A DNA stretch of 64,000 nt. Origin: Candidatus Nitricoxidireducens bremensis (lineage in GTDB: Bacteria; Pseudomonadota; Gammaproteobacteria; Burkholderiales; Rhodocyclaceae). The notes beneath the pieces were generated by a model that did no database searches, was not told the origin of the DNA, and worked only from the letters and a program-made list of their open reading frames with translations. Shown one piece after another: positions 52,911 through 61,449 of the stretch. The position numbers and the translations under genes are program-made. The stretch spans positions 37,423 to 101,422 of the forward strand of contig JAOTRT010000013.1 of NCBI GenBank assembly GCA_030247725.1, in the 5' to 3' direction. How positions within the stretch are numbered: the first letter of the stretch is position 1; each line of letters begins with the position of its first letter.

Positions 52911-52938
52911 TTCAGGAAAACCATCGCATTTTCCTGAA
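52911..52938 (+). promoter_or_regulatory. perfect inverted repeat upstream of the AbiEi-like gene
   Basis: TTCAGGAAAA and TTTTCCTGAA (52911-52920 and 52929-52938) are exact reverse complements with an eight-base spacer, ending nine bases before ATG 52948. AbiEi antitoxins bind inverted repeats in their own promoters, so an autoregulatory operator is likely. There is no U-tract, so it is not a typical terminator. Confidence 0.55.
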
Positions 52939-52947
52939 AACTCGACT

Positions 52948-53577
52948 ATGCTTCTGCTCGTGCAAGCTATTGAGCAGAAAATACTTTCAAGAATCTACGG
53001 GCGCGGTAGGGGTTGGGCGTTCACCAAGACGGATTTTGTGGCCGGTTTTGGCGAGGCGAACATCCACCAGGCGCTGTCTTCGCTTGCCCGCGCGGGCACG
53101 ATCCGGCGCGTCTGCCACGGGGTGTACGATTATCCGCGCCGCAGCGAGCTGCTGGGCGAGACCCTGAGTCCCGATGTGGATCAGGTGGCCCAGGCGCTGG
53201 CGCGCAAGTTCAACTGGCGCATCCAGCCCTCTGGCGACGCGGCGTTGAACCTGCTGGGGCTTTCCACCCAGGTGCCGGGGCGCTGGGTGTATCTGTCCGA
53301 CGGGCCGAGCCGCGAATACGCCCTCGGCGACGACGGCCGCCAGGTGCTGGCCTTCCGCAAGTCCGCCCTCAAGGACGCGGGCTTCAAACTGCGGGAAAGC
53401 GGCCTGCTGGTGCAGGCCCTCAAGGCCCTGGGCAAGGAGCGCGTGGACGCGGCGACGGTGGCGGCCCTGCGCCGCCGCATCGACGCGAAGCTGCATCCGC
53501 GCATCCTGGCCGACACGCGGCACGTGGCGGGCTGGTTGCTCCAGATCGTCAAACAGGTGTGCGGGGCGGCGGACTGA
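52948..53577 (+). CDS. AbiEi/DUF6088-like antitoxin and regulator
   Basis: 209 residues. N-terminal winged helix-turn-helix-like region (ILSRIYGRGRGWAFTKTDFVAGFGEANIHQALSSLARAGTIRRVCHGVYDYPR) typical of the AbiEi/DUF6088 group, followed by an antitoxin domain (IQPSGDAALNLLGLSTQVPGRWVYLSDGPSREYALG). It should repress its own promoter and neutralise the partner toxin. ATG 52948 is preferred because the conserved region starts soon after and the inverted repeat would otherwise be coding; in-frame ATGs at 52891 and 52903 are alternatives. Stop overlaps the toxin ATG by one base (TGATG). Confidence 0.8.
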   Translation: MLLLVQAIEQKILSRIYGRGRGWAFTKTDFVAGFGEANIHQALSSLARAGTIRRVCHGVYDYPRRSELLGETLSPDVDQVAQALARKFNWRIQPSGDAALNLLGLSTQVPGRWVYLSDGPSREYALGDDGRQVLAFRKSALKDAGFKLRESGLLVQALKALGKERVDAATVAALRRRIDAKLHPRILADTRHVAGWLLQIVKQVCGAAD

Positions 53578-54581
53578 TGGACCGGGTGGCCCGCCTTCCC
53601 GCCGCGCAACGCCGCGAGCTGTTCGAGGAAACGGCGGCCCGCAAGGGCATGACGCCGGCGGTGGCGGAAAAGGACTTCTGGGTCACCTGGACGCTCGACC
53701 GGCTGTTCGCGGCGCCGGAACTGGCGCGGCTGCTGATGTTCAAGGGCGGCACCAGCCTCTCGAAGGCCTACGGGCTGATCGAGCGCTTTTCCGAGGATAT
53801 CGACCTGATCCTCGACTGGCGCGTGCTCGGCGGCGACGATCCGCTGGCCGAGCGCTCGCGCAGCCGGCAGAGCCGACTGAACGCCGACATCGACCGGTTG
53901 GCGCAGGACTATGTCGCCGGGCCGCTGCTGGAACAGGTGCGCGGGGCCCTGGGCGATGTTTCCGCCTGCGCCCTGGCCGACGACGACGGCCATGTGATCG
54001 ACGTGCGCTATCCGGCGGCCTTCGCCGACGACTACCTGCGGCCGGAACTGCGCCTGGAGATCGGGCCCCTGGCGGCCTGGTTGCCCCACGAGGAGCGTTC
54101 AATCACCTGCTACGCGGCCGAGGCGTTTCCGCGTCTATTCGCGCGGGCGGCGTTCCCGGTGCGGACGATCCGCGCCGAGCGCACCTTCTGGGAAAAGGCG
54201 ACGATCCTGCATCACGAGGCGCACCGCCCGGCGGGCAACCCGCAGCCGGCGCGCTATTCGCGCCACTACTACGACCTGGCGCGCATGGCCGCGGCGCCGG
54301 TGAAGGCGGCGGCGCTGGCCGATCCGGGCCTGCTCGCCGAGGTGGTGGCCTTCAAGCAACGCTTCTATCCGCGGGCCTGGGCGCGCTACGAGCTGGCTGT
54401 GCCGGGCACGCTGCGCCTGGTGCCCCAGGGTGCGGTATTGGCTGCCGTGGCCACGGACTACCGAGCCATGGCCGGCATGATCTTCGGCGCGGTGCCGCCC
54501 TTCGCCGACATTCTCGACACGCTGCAAACCCTCGAAGACGAAATCAACGGGAGTTCCCATGTCCAAGATCGGCCTGCCTGA
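53577..54581 (+). CDS. AbiEii-like nucleotidyltransferase toxin
   Basis: 334 residues of the nucleotidyltransferase AbiEii/AbiGii family. Catalytic pattern: F-K-G57-G-T-S-LSKAYGLIERFSED74-I-D76, the GGTS motif followed by the DxD metal-binding pair. Later segments (RTIRAERTFWEKATILHHEAHRP, YSRHYYDLARMA) are typical of the group. AbiEii toxins stall growth, apparently by modifying nucleotides or tRNA, as the toxic part of type IV toxin-antitoxin / abortive infection systems. It overlaps the antitoxin by one base and hsdR by 23 bases, so it is an integral part of the restriction operon. Confidence 0.88.
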   Translation: MDRVARLPAAQRRELFEETAARKGMTPAVAEKDFWVTWTLDRLFAAPELARLLMFKGGTSLSKAYGLIERFSEDIDLILDWRVLGGDDPLAERSRSRQSRLNADIDRLAQDYVAGPLLEQVRGALGDVSACALADDDGHVIDVRYPAAFADDYLRPELRLEIGPLAAWLPHEERSITCYAAEAFPRLFARAAFPVRTIRAERTFWEKATILHHEAHRPAGNPQPARYSRHYYDLARMAAAPVKAAALADPGLLAEVVAFKQRFYPRAWARYELAVPGTLRLVPQGAVLAAVATDYRAMAGMIFGAVPPFADILDTLQTLEDEINGSSHVQDRPA

Positions 54582-57500
54582 ACGGGCGACCCAGGACCGC
54601 GTCGTCGCGCTGTTCCGCGACGAGCTGCATTACCGCTATCTCGGCGACTGGACCGACCGGGCCGACAACGACAACATCGAGGAGGGGCTGCTGACGGCCT
54701 ACCTGCAGCGGGCAGGCTATGGCGCCGCGCAGATCGGCCGGGCGCTGGACCTGCTGCGCCGGGAGGCGAACCACCCCGGCCGTACGCTGTACGCCAACAA
54801 CCAGGAGGTGTATCGGCTGCTGCGCTACGGCGTGCCGGTGAAGGTGGAAGCCGGCAGGGTAACCGAATCCGTGTGGCTCATAGACTGGGAGCGGCCGGAG
54901 AACAACGATTTCGCGCTGGCCCAGGAAGTGACGCTCCACGGCCGCCACGACCGCCGGCCGGATATCGTGCTCTACGTGAACGGCATCGCCATCGGGGTGC
55001 TGGAACTGAAGAACAGCCGGGTGAGCATCGGCGACGGCATCCGCCAGAATCTTTCCAACCAGTCGGCCGAGTTCAACGAGTGGTTCTTCTCCACCGTGCA
55101 ATTCGTCTTCGCCGGCAACGATTCGGAGGGGTTGCGCTACGGGACGATCAAGACCGAGGAAAAGTATTTCCTGGGCTGGAAGGAGGACGAGGCCGACAAC
55201 CGCCGCTTCAAGCTCGACAAGTACCTGCTCAAGCTGTGCGACAAGGCGCGGCTGGTCGAGTTGATGCGCGACTTCGTGCTTTTCGACAACGGCGTCAAGA
55301 AGCTGCCCCGGCCGCACCAGTATTTCGGCATGAAGGCGGCGCAGGACCATGTACGGCGCAAGCAGGGCGGCATCGTCTGGCATACCCAGGGTTCGGGCAA
55401 GAGCATCCTGATGGTGCTGCTGGCGAAATGGATACTGGAAACGAATCCGCATGCGCGGGTGGTGGTCATCACCGACCGCGACGAGCTGGACAAGCAGATC
55501 GAGCGGGTATTCAGGGCGGCCGGCGTGGGCATCCACCGCACGAGCAGCGGTCGCGACCTGATGGCGCGGCTGGCCGAGGCGAAGCCGCGCCTGCTGTGTT
55601 CACTGGTGCACAAGTTCGGCCTCGATGCGCGCGGCCGCAAGGAGCAGGAATTCGCCGCCTTCATCGAGGAACTCGAAGCGCAGCCGTGCCGGGCGGTGGG
55701 CGAGCTGTTCGTGTTCGTGGACGAGTGCCATCGCACCCAGAGCGGGCGGCTGCACCGGGTGATGAAGGCGCTGCTGCCCAATGCGGTGTTCATCGGCTTC
55801 ACGGGCACGCCGCTGCTCAAGCAGGACAGGGAGACCAGTCTGGAGGTCTTCGGCGGTTACATCCATACCTACAAGTTCAGCGAGGCGGTGGAAGACAAGG
55901 TCGTGTTGGATCTGGTTTATGAAGCGCGCGATATCGACCAGAAGCTCGGTTCGACGGAACAGATCGACCAATGGTTCGAGGCCAAGACCCGGGGGCTGAA
56001 CGACTGGCAGCGGGACGAGTTGAAAAAGCAGTGGGGCACGATGCAGAAGGTGCTCAGCTCCCGTTCGCGCATGGATCGGGTGGTTTCGGATATCGTTTTC
56101 GACTTCGCCGTGAAATCGCGCCTGGCCAGCGAGCGCGGCAACGCGATCCTGGTGGCGTCGAGTATCTACGAGGCCTGCAAATATTTCACGCTCTTCGATA
56201 AAACGGTGTTCAAGGGACGCTGCGCCGTGGTGACTTCGTACAACCCGCAGGCGGGCGATGTGACGCTGGAGGATACGGGCGCCAACACGGAGACGGAGAA
56301 ACAGTTCATCTACGCCACCTACACCGAACTGCTGAAGGATGTGGTGCCGATGGCCAACATGAGCCGTACCGAGACCTACGAGGAGAGGGCCAAGGCGCTG
56401 TTCGTCGACGAGCCGGCGAACATGAAGCTGCTGATCGTGGTGGACAAGCTGCTAACGGGCTTCGATGCGCCGTCCTGTTCGTATCTCTACATCGACAAGT
56501 CGATGCAGGATCACGGTTTGTTCCAGGCGATCTGCCGCACCAATCGGCTCGACGGCGACGACAAGCCTTTTGGCTACATCGTCGACTACAAGGATTTGTT
56601 CAAGAAAGTGGAGAGCGCCATCGCGGTCTATACGTCCGAACTCGACCACAGCGCCGGCGGCGCGGACCCGGAGGTGCTGGTGCAGGATCGGCTGAAGAAC
56701 GGGCGCGAACGGCTGGACGCGGCCATCGAGGCGCTGGCCCTGCTTTGCGAGCCGGTGGAACCGCCGAAGTCGCCGCTGGAATACATCCACTACTTCTGCG
56801 GCAACACGGAGATTCCAGCCGATCTGGCGGAACGCGAGCCTCTGCGGGTGGCGTTGTACAAGGGCGTCGTCGCCCTGATCCGCGCCTATGGCAACGTGGC
56901 AGACGATCTGGCGGCGGCGGGCTATGGCCCCGCGGACATAGACCGGATCAAGGGATTGCAGAAACAGTACGTCGATCTGCGCGAGATCGTCCGCAAGGCC
57001 GCGGGCGAGTCGCTGGACCTCAAGCCCTTCGAGGCCGACATGCGCCACCTGATCGACACCTACATCGAGGCGGCGGCGCCGCGCAAGATTTCGCCCTTCG
57101 ACAATGTCGGCCTGCTGGACCTGATCGTCAAGACGGGCATTGCGGACGCCATCGCCAGCCAGCTTGGCGGCCTGAAGGGCAACCGGGAGGCGATTGCGGA
57201 AACCATCGAGAACAATGTCCGCAGCAAAATCATGCGGGAGCATCTGGCCGATCCCGCCTACTACGAGCGGATGTCGGCGCTGTTGGACGAGATCATCCGT
57301 CTGCGCAAGGCCAAGGCCATCGAGTACGAGGAGTATCTGAAGCGAATTGCAGAGATGGCAGCCGCCGTTCAGGGCGGAATGACGCCAGATACGCCTGCGG
57401 AGCTGGACACGCCGGGCCGGCTGGCCCTCTACAACAACTTGAAGGGGCGTGTGCCTGCCAACAAGGCCGAGGAACCGGGGGCGAGCTATGGGGATGGGGA

Positions 57501-57678
57501 TCGGGTGCTCGATCTGGCCCTCAGGCTCGATGCGGCGGTAAAGGAGAGGCGGCAAGCCAACTGGCGGGGCGTATTGGCGAAGGAACAGATGGTCAAGCAG
57601 GCGATGTTCGATGTGCTCAAGGACATCGACGAGGTGAACCGGCTCTTCCCGATCGTTTTCGCGCAGAAGGACTATTGA
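54559..57678 (+). CDS. hsdR: type I restriction endonuclease subunit HsdR
   Basis: 1039 residues, normal length. Nuclease domain with the PD-(D/E)xK pattern D135...E149-L-K151 (RPDIVLYVNGIAIGVLELKN), helicase domain with Walker A G278-SGKS, the DECH box (388-391) and SFTGTP-like segment IGFTGTPL, plus the helicase motif LLIVVDKLLTGFDAP. It translocates DNA and cleaves at a distance when the recognition site is unmodified. It starts 23 bases inside the toxin gene and overlaps the metalloprotease by three bases. Confidence 0.95.
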   Translation: MSKIGLPERATQDRVVALFRDELHYRYLGDWTDRADNDNIEEGLLTAYLQRAGYGAAQIGRALDLLRREANHPGRTLYANNQEVYRLLRYGVPVKVEAGRVTESVWLIDWERPENNDFALAQEVTLHGRHDRRPDIVLYVNGIAIGVLELKNSRVSIGDGIRQNLSNQSAEFNEWFFSTVQFVFAGNDSEGLRYGTIKTEEKYFLGWKEDEADNRRFKLDKYLLKLCDKARLVELMRDFVLFDNGVKKLPRPHQYFGMKAAQDHVRRKQGGIVWHTQGSGKSILMVLLAKWILETNPHARVVVITDRDELDKQIERVFRAAGVGIHRTSSGRDLMARLAEAKPRLLCSLVHKFGLDARGRKEQEFAAFIEELEAQPCRAVGELFVFVDECHRTQSGRLHRVMKALLPNAVFIGFTGTPLLKQDRETSLEVFGGYIHTYKFSEAVEDKVVLDLVYEARDIDQKLGSTEQIDQWFEAKTRGLNDWQRDELKKQWGTMQKVLSSRSRMDRVVSDIVFDFAVKSRLASERGNAILVASSIYEACKYFTLFDKTVFKGRCAVVTSYNPQAGDVTLEDTGANTETEKQFIYATYTELLKDVVPMANMSRTETYEERAKALFVDEPANMKLLIVVDKLLTGFDAPSCSYLYIDKSMQDHGLFQAICRTNRLDGDDKPFGYIVDYKDLFKKVESAIAVYTSELDHSAGGADPEVLVQDRLKNGRERLDAAIEALALLCEPVEPPKSPLEYIHYFCGNTEIPADLAEREPLRVALYKGVVALIRAYGNVADDLAAAGYGPADIDRIKGLQKQYVDLREIVRKAAGESLDLKPFEADMRHLIDTYIEAAAPRKISPFDNVGLLDLIVKTGIADAIASQLGGLKGNREAIAETIENNVRSKIMREHLADPAYYERMSALLDEIIRLRKAKAIEYEEYLKRIAEMAAAVQGGMTPDTPAELDTPGRLALYNNLKGRVPANKAEEPGASYGDGDRVLDLALRLDAAVKERRQANWRGVLAKEQMVKQAMFDVLKDIDEVNRLFPIVFAQKDY

Positions 57679-58394
57679 TGGCGGCGACCATCGACCTGGG
57701 CGATCTTCACATCGAGGTTGTCCGGAAAGACATCAAGAACCTTCACTTGAGCGTCCTGCCGCCGTCGGGCCTGGTGCGCATCGCCGCACCCGGGCATATG
57801 AGTCAGGCGGCGATCCGCGCCTTCGCCATTTCCAAACTGACCTGGATCAGGAGTCAGCGGCGCCGGATGCAAATGCAGGAACGGGAGGCGCCGCGGGAGT
57901 ACCTCGACCGGGAGAGCCATTATGTCTGGGGAAAGCGGGTCCTGCTGAGGCTGGTGGAGAAGGATGCGGCACCTGTGGTGGATCATCGGCAGGGCAAGCT
58001 GCTGCTTCAGGTGCGGCCGGGCACGGATGCCGGTCGTTGCCGGGAGGTTCTAGATGGCTGGTATCGGGCCCAGCTACGTGCCGCGCTTCCAGACATGGTC
58101 GCCAAGTGGGAAAGGGCGGCTGGCGTAAGGGTCGGACGGATATTCGTCCAACGCATGAAAACCCGATGGGGAAGCTGCAACCCTGATTCCGGGGCGATCC
58201 GGCTTAACACGGACTTGGCGAAGAAGCCTCCCGAATGCCTGGAGTACATCCTGGTGCATGAGATTGCGCACTTGATCGAGCGGAGCCACAACGCCCGCTT
58301 TACTTCGCTGATGGACGTTCTGCTGCCGCAATGGCTGCAGTTGCGCCGGCAACTCAACCAATTGCCGGTACGGCACGAAGACTGGGACTATTAG
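57678..58394 (+). CDS. YgjP-type (DUF45) zinc metalloprotease
   Basis: 238 residues. The zinc motif HEIAH (194-198) with a further histidine at 204, and the conserved TRWGSCNPDSGAIRLNTDL segment identify the YgjP/DUF45 family of the M48-like clan. Such genes are frequent at the end of type I restriction operons; a role in HsdR turnover has been suggested by this co-occurrence but not shown. Start overlaps the hsdR stop. It is the last gene of the operon, convergent with suhB, 19 bases away. Confidence 0.88.
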   Translation: MAATIDLGDLHIEVVRKDIKNLHLSVLPPSGLVRIAAPGHMSQAAIRAFAISKLTWIRSQRRRMQMQEREAPREYLDRESHYVWGKRVLLRLVEKDAAPVVDHRQGKLLLQVRPGTDAGRCREVLDGWYRAQLRAALPDMVAKWERAAGVRVGRIFVQRMKTRWGSCNPDSGAIRLNTDLAKKPPECLEYILVHEIAHLIERSHNARFTSLMDVLLPQWLQLRRQLNQLPVRHEDWDY

Positions 58395-58413
58395 ATCAAG
58401 GAGGCGCCGCTCG

Positions 58414-59223
58414 TCACGCCGCCAGCTGGGCCGTCTTGTGGGTCGCGATGACCTGCAGCAGTTGGCCGAAGACTTTCGGGTTGCCGGCGACGACGTTGCC
58501 GGTGACGAGGTAGTTGTGCTCGCCGGCCAGATCGGAAACGAGGCCGCCGGCCTCGGTGATGAGCAGGGTGCCCGCAGCCATGTCCCAGGGCGAGAGGCCG
58601 AATTCCCAGAAGCCGTCGATACGGCCGGCGGCGACCCAGGAGAGGTCGAGGGCGGCGGAGCCGGGGCGGCGCAGGCCGGCGGTCTTCTGCGTCAGTTCGC
58701 GGAAGATGGCCATGTAGGCGTCCACGTGGTCGAACATGCGGTAGGGGAAGCCCGTGCCGATGAGGGATTCGGCCAGCTTGGCGCACTTGCTGACGCGGAT
58801 GCGCTTGTCGTTGAGGAAGGCGCCGGCGCCCTTGCTGGCGGTGAACAACTCGTTGCGGTTCGGGTCGTAGACCACGGCATGCTGCATCTGGCCCTTGTGG
58901 GCGAGGCCGATGGAGATCGAATACTGCGGGAAGCCGTGAATGAAATTGGTGGTGCCGTCGAGGGGGTCGATGATCCACTGGTACTCGGAATCGCCCTTGC
59001 TGCCGGCGTCCGCGCCCGACTCCTCTGCTAGAATCGCATGTTGCGGATAGGCTTCGCGCAGCACCTCGATGATCGCGCCTTCGGCGGCGCGGTCTACTTC
59101 GGTGACGAAATCGCTTTGCTGCTTGACGCTGACTTTCAGGTGACCGACGTCATGGCTGGCGCGGTTGATGATCTGGCCGGCACGGCGGGCAGCCTTGACG
59201 GCGATATTGAGCATGGGGTGCAT
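58414..59223 (-). CDS. suhB: inositol-1-monophosphatase / SuhB
   Basis: 269 residues beginning [16 protein letters not shown], as in E. coli SuhB. Metal-binding motifs: [18 protein letters not shown] and [15 protein letters not shown]. It hydrolyses inositol monophosphate in vitro and takes part in rRNA transcription antitermination with NusA. Divergent from trmJ with a 51-base gap. ATG 59223 is taken by homology; ATG 59214 follows three codons later. Confidence 0.95.
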   Translation of the reverse strand: MHPMLNIAVKAARRAGQIINRASHDVGHLKVSVKQQSDFVTEVDRAAEGAIIEVLREAYPQHAILAEESGADAGSKGDSEYQWIIDPLDGTTNFIHGFPQYSISIGLAHKGQMQHAVVYDPNRNELFTASKGAGAFLNDKRIRVSKCAKLAESLIGTGFPYRMFDHVDAYMAIFRELTQKTAGLRRPGSAALDLSWVAAGRIDGFWEFGLSPWDMAAGTLLITEAGGLVSDLAGEHNYLVTGNVVAGNPKVFGQLLQVIATHKTAQLAA

Positions 59224-59274
59224 GGGAATGGGGCTGCGGAGGGTGGCGCTTGGCGCGAAGGCCCGAATTCTAAT

Positions 59275-60021
59275 ATGAACGCACCCTTGCCGCTCGCGCG
59301 CATCCGCGTCGTCCTCTCCCATACCAGCCATCCGGGCAACATCGGTGCCGCCGCGCGGGCCATGAAGACCATGGGCCTCACGCGGCTGGTGCTGGTCAAT
59401 CCGAAAATTTTCCCCGATCCCCAGGCCGATGCCCTGGCCTCCGGCGCCGTCGATGTGCTGGAGAGCGCGCAGATCTGCGCCACCCTGGCCGAGGCCCTGG
59501 CCGGCACCACCTTCGCCACCGCCATCACGGCGCGCCGCCGCGGCCTTGCCGTCGAGGCCCTGTGGGCCCGCGATGCGGCGGCCGAACTGGTGGGTCAGGC
59601 GGGGCAGGGCGAGGTGGCCCTGGTGTTCGGCAACGAGACGGCGGGGCTCTCCAACGAGGAGGTGTCCCTCTGCCAGCGCTGGGCGAAGATCCCGACCGAT
59701 GCCGAGTTCTCGTCCCTGAATCTCGCTCAGGCCGTGCAGGTGCTTTGCTACGAGCTGCGCATGGCGGCTGTGGAGCCGGGAGCGCCGCCGCCCATCAACG
59801 ACGCGGGCGCGCCGGCCAGCCACGAGGAGGTGGAGCTGCTGGTGGCCCATCTGGAGCGGGCAGCGGTCGGTTCCGGCTTCCTCGATCCCGCCAAGCCCAA
59901 GCGCCTGATCCCCCGCATGCGGCGCCTGTTCGCCCGCGCCGCCATGGAGAAGGAGGAGGTGGCCATCCTGCGCGGCATGCTGTCGTCCTTCGAGACGGGG
60001 CCCTACAAAAAGCGCGAATAG
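59275..60021 (+). CDS. trmJ: tRNA (cytidine/uridine-2'-O-)-methyltransferase TrmJ
   Basis: 248 residues of the SPOUT family. Motifs [33 protein letters not shown] and [15 protein letters not shown] form the knotted SAM site; the C-terminal extension ([21 protein letters not shown]) is diagnostic of TrmJ, which methylates position 32 of tRNA. Start ATG 59275 is near the divergent suhB start. The next gene is cysE, 78 bases on. Confidence 0.94.
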   Translation: MNAPLPLARIRVVLSHTSHPGNIGAAARAMKTMGLTRLVLVNPKIFPDPQADALASGAVDVLESAQICATLAEALAGTTFATAITARRRGLAVEALWARDAAAELVGQAGQGEVALVFGNETAGLSNEEVSLCQRWAKIPTDAEFSSLNLAQAVQVLCYELRMAAVEPGAPPPINDAGAPASHEEVELLVAHLERAAVGSGFLDPAKPKRLIPRMRRLFARAAMEKEEVAILRGMLSSFETGPYKKRE

Positions 60022-60042
60022 GGCCGTTGCCCGAATAAAAAG

Positions 60043-60071
60043 TTGACCGGTCCCCTCGGGTTTTTTACTAT
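60043..60071 (+). promoter_or_regulatory. sigma-70 promoter of cysE
   Basis: TTGACC at 60043-60048, a 17-base spacer, then TACTAT at 60066-60071. Start point near 60079, about 20 bases before the cysE ATG. No strong ribosome-binding site is visible in that short leader. Confidence 0.65.
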
Positions 60072-60099
60072 TTCACCATCCTCTAATGGAATTCCCCTC

Positions 60100-60852
60100 A
60101 TGTTTGCCCGGATAAAGGAAGACATCGCCTGCGTCTTCGAGCGCGATCCCGCTGCCCGCAGCCATTGGGAAGTGCTGACCTGCTATCCGGGCCTCCATGC
60201 CCTCATCATGCACCGGCTTGCCCATTGGCTCTGGCTCCAGCGCCTGCGCTGGCTGGCGCGTCTCACGTCCCACCTGACGCGCATGCTCACCGGCATCGAG
60301 ATCCACCCGGGCGCCACCATCGGCCGCCGGGTATTCATCGACCATGGCATGGGTGTGGTCATCGGCGAGACGGCGGTGATCGGCGAGGATTGCACCCTCT
60401 ATCACGGCGTCACCCTGGGCGGCACCTCCTGGAACAAGGGCAAGCGTCATCCGACGCTGGCTCCCGGCGTCGTGGTCGGCGCCGGCGCCAAGGTGCTTGG
60501 TCCCATCACGGTGGGCGAGGGCGCCAAGGTGGGCTCCAATGCCGTGGTGGTGCGCGATGTGCCCCCCCGTGCCACGGCCGTGGGCATTCCCGCCCGCATC
60601 GTGGAGCCGGGCGCAGACCAGATCCGCAACGAAAAGGCCGAGAAGATGGGCTTCTCCGCCTACGCGGTGACGCGCAGCGAGGACGATCCCCTGTCCATGG
60701 CCATCCATGGCCTGCTGGACCATGCGGTGGAAACCGACCGTCGCATCGAGATCCTGCTCAAGTACATCGAGCGGGCCGGCGTGTCCCTGGAGGACGATGT
60801 GGCGACGGCCGACAAGTTCGACCCGAAGTATCTTTCCAAGATAGTTGACTGA
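60100..60852 (+). CDS. cysE: serine O-acetyltransferase
   Basis: 250 residues. First step of cysteine synthesis: acetylates serine with acetyl-CoA. The left-handed beta-helix of hexapeptide repeats runs from about residue 70 to 175 ([44 protein letters not shown]); active-site His/Asp are in FIDHGMG. ATG 60100 is used. Its 3' end contains the -35 box of the isc promoter. Next to the isc genes, it supplies cysteine for Fe-S assembly. Confidence 0.95.
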   Translation: MFARIKEDIACVFERDPAARSHWEVLTCYPGLHALIMHRLAHWLWLQRLRWLARLTSHLTRMLTGIEIHPGATIGRRVFIDHGMGVVIGETAVIGEDCTLYHGVTLGGTSWNKGKRHPTLAPGVVVGAGAKVLGPITVGEGAKVGSNAVVVRDVPPRATAVGIPARIVEPGADQIRNEKAEKMGFSAYAVTRSEDDPLSMAIHGLLDHAVETDRRIEILLKYIERAGVSLEDDVATADKFDPKYLSKIVD

Positions 60853-60873
60853 ATTTGTCGGGCTCGGTATAGT
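60845..60873 (+). promoter_or_regulatory. sigma-70 promoter of the isc operon
   Basis: TTGACT at 60845-60850, a 17-base spacer and TATAGT at 60868-60873. The -35 box lies in the last codons of cysE. Transcription should start near 60880 and be controlled by the overlapping IscR site. Confidence 0.8.
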
Positions 60874-60893
60874 CGATAAAAACGGTCAGGTAT
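60869..60893 (+). promoter_or_regulatory. type 1 IscR binding site
   Basis: The 25 bases match the type 1 IscR consensus (ATASYYGACTRWWW-YAGTCRRSTAT) at 22 positions, with ATAGTCGATA on the left and GGTCAGGTAT on the right. It overlaps the -10 box and start point, as expected for repression of isc by [2Fe-2S]-IscR. An inverted repeat AACGGTC/GACCGTT (60881-60887 and 60916-60922) overlaps and extends downstream. Confidence 0.8.
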
Positions 60894-60942
60894 TTAATTC
60901 CCTTATTCACATGTCGACCGTTTCACTGCGAAGAGGATAGCC

Positions 60943-61431
60943 ATGAGACTTACGACCAAAGGACGTTTTGCAGTTACGGCGATGATCGATCTGGCCCTGC
61001 GCCAGCACGAAGGCCCTGTGACGCTCGCGGGTATCGCCGACCGCCAGAACATTTCCCTCTCCTATCTGGAGCAGCTGTTCGGCAAGCTGCGCCGCCATCA
61101 CCTGGTGGCCAGCGTGCGCGGTCCCGGCGGCGGCTATTGCCTCGCCAAGGGGATGGAGGAAGTGTCGGTCGCCGACATCATCAGCGCCGTGGACGAGCCC
61201 CTGGACGCCACCAACTGCGGCGGCAAGCGCAACTGCCACGACGAGCATCCCTGCATGACCCATGTGCTGTGGACCAGCCTCAACATGAAGATGCACGAGT
61301 ACTTGAGCTCGGTGAAGCTGGCCGAACTGGTGCGCCAGCAGCGTCCGGCCAATGCGCCCCTGCCGGTGACGGTGACGCCGCCCGCGCGCCGCAGCAACCG
61401 CCGCAGCATCAACCTGGCGGTCGCCGCCTGA
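60943..61431 (+). CDS. iscR: iron-sulfur cluster regulator IscR
   Basis: 162 residues, exactly the length of E. coli IscR. Rrf2-type winged helix (MRLTTKGRFAVTAMIDLALRQ) and cluster ligands C92, C98, C104 with H107 at identical positions. Represses isc when it carries a 2Fe-2S cluster. ATG 60943 follows AAGAGGATAGCC. The promoter and binding site upstream indicate autoregulation. Confidence 0.97.
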   Translation: MRLTTKGRFAVTAMIDLALRQHEGPVTLAGIADRQNISLSYLEQLFGKLRRHHLVASVRGPGGGYCLAKGMEEVSVADIISAVDEPLDATNCGGKRNCHDEHPCMTHVLWTSLNMKMHEYLSSVKLAELVRQQRPANAPLPVTVTPPARRSNRRSINLAVAA

Positions 61432-61449
61432 TCGTTTCCTGACGCTGCG

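Noticed and set aside
52867..52947. Earlier starts (GTG 52867, ATG 52891, ATG 52903) for the antitoxin
   Set aside because: The extra residues have no family similarity and would place the perfect inverted repeat inside the coding region.
49198..58394. Restriction region as an integrated mobile element
   Set aside because: No integrase, transposase, attachment-site repeat or tRNA border is visible; it is called an accessory operon only because of its gene content and its place between housekeeping genes.
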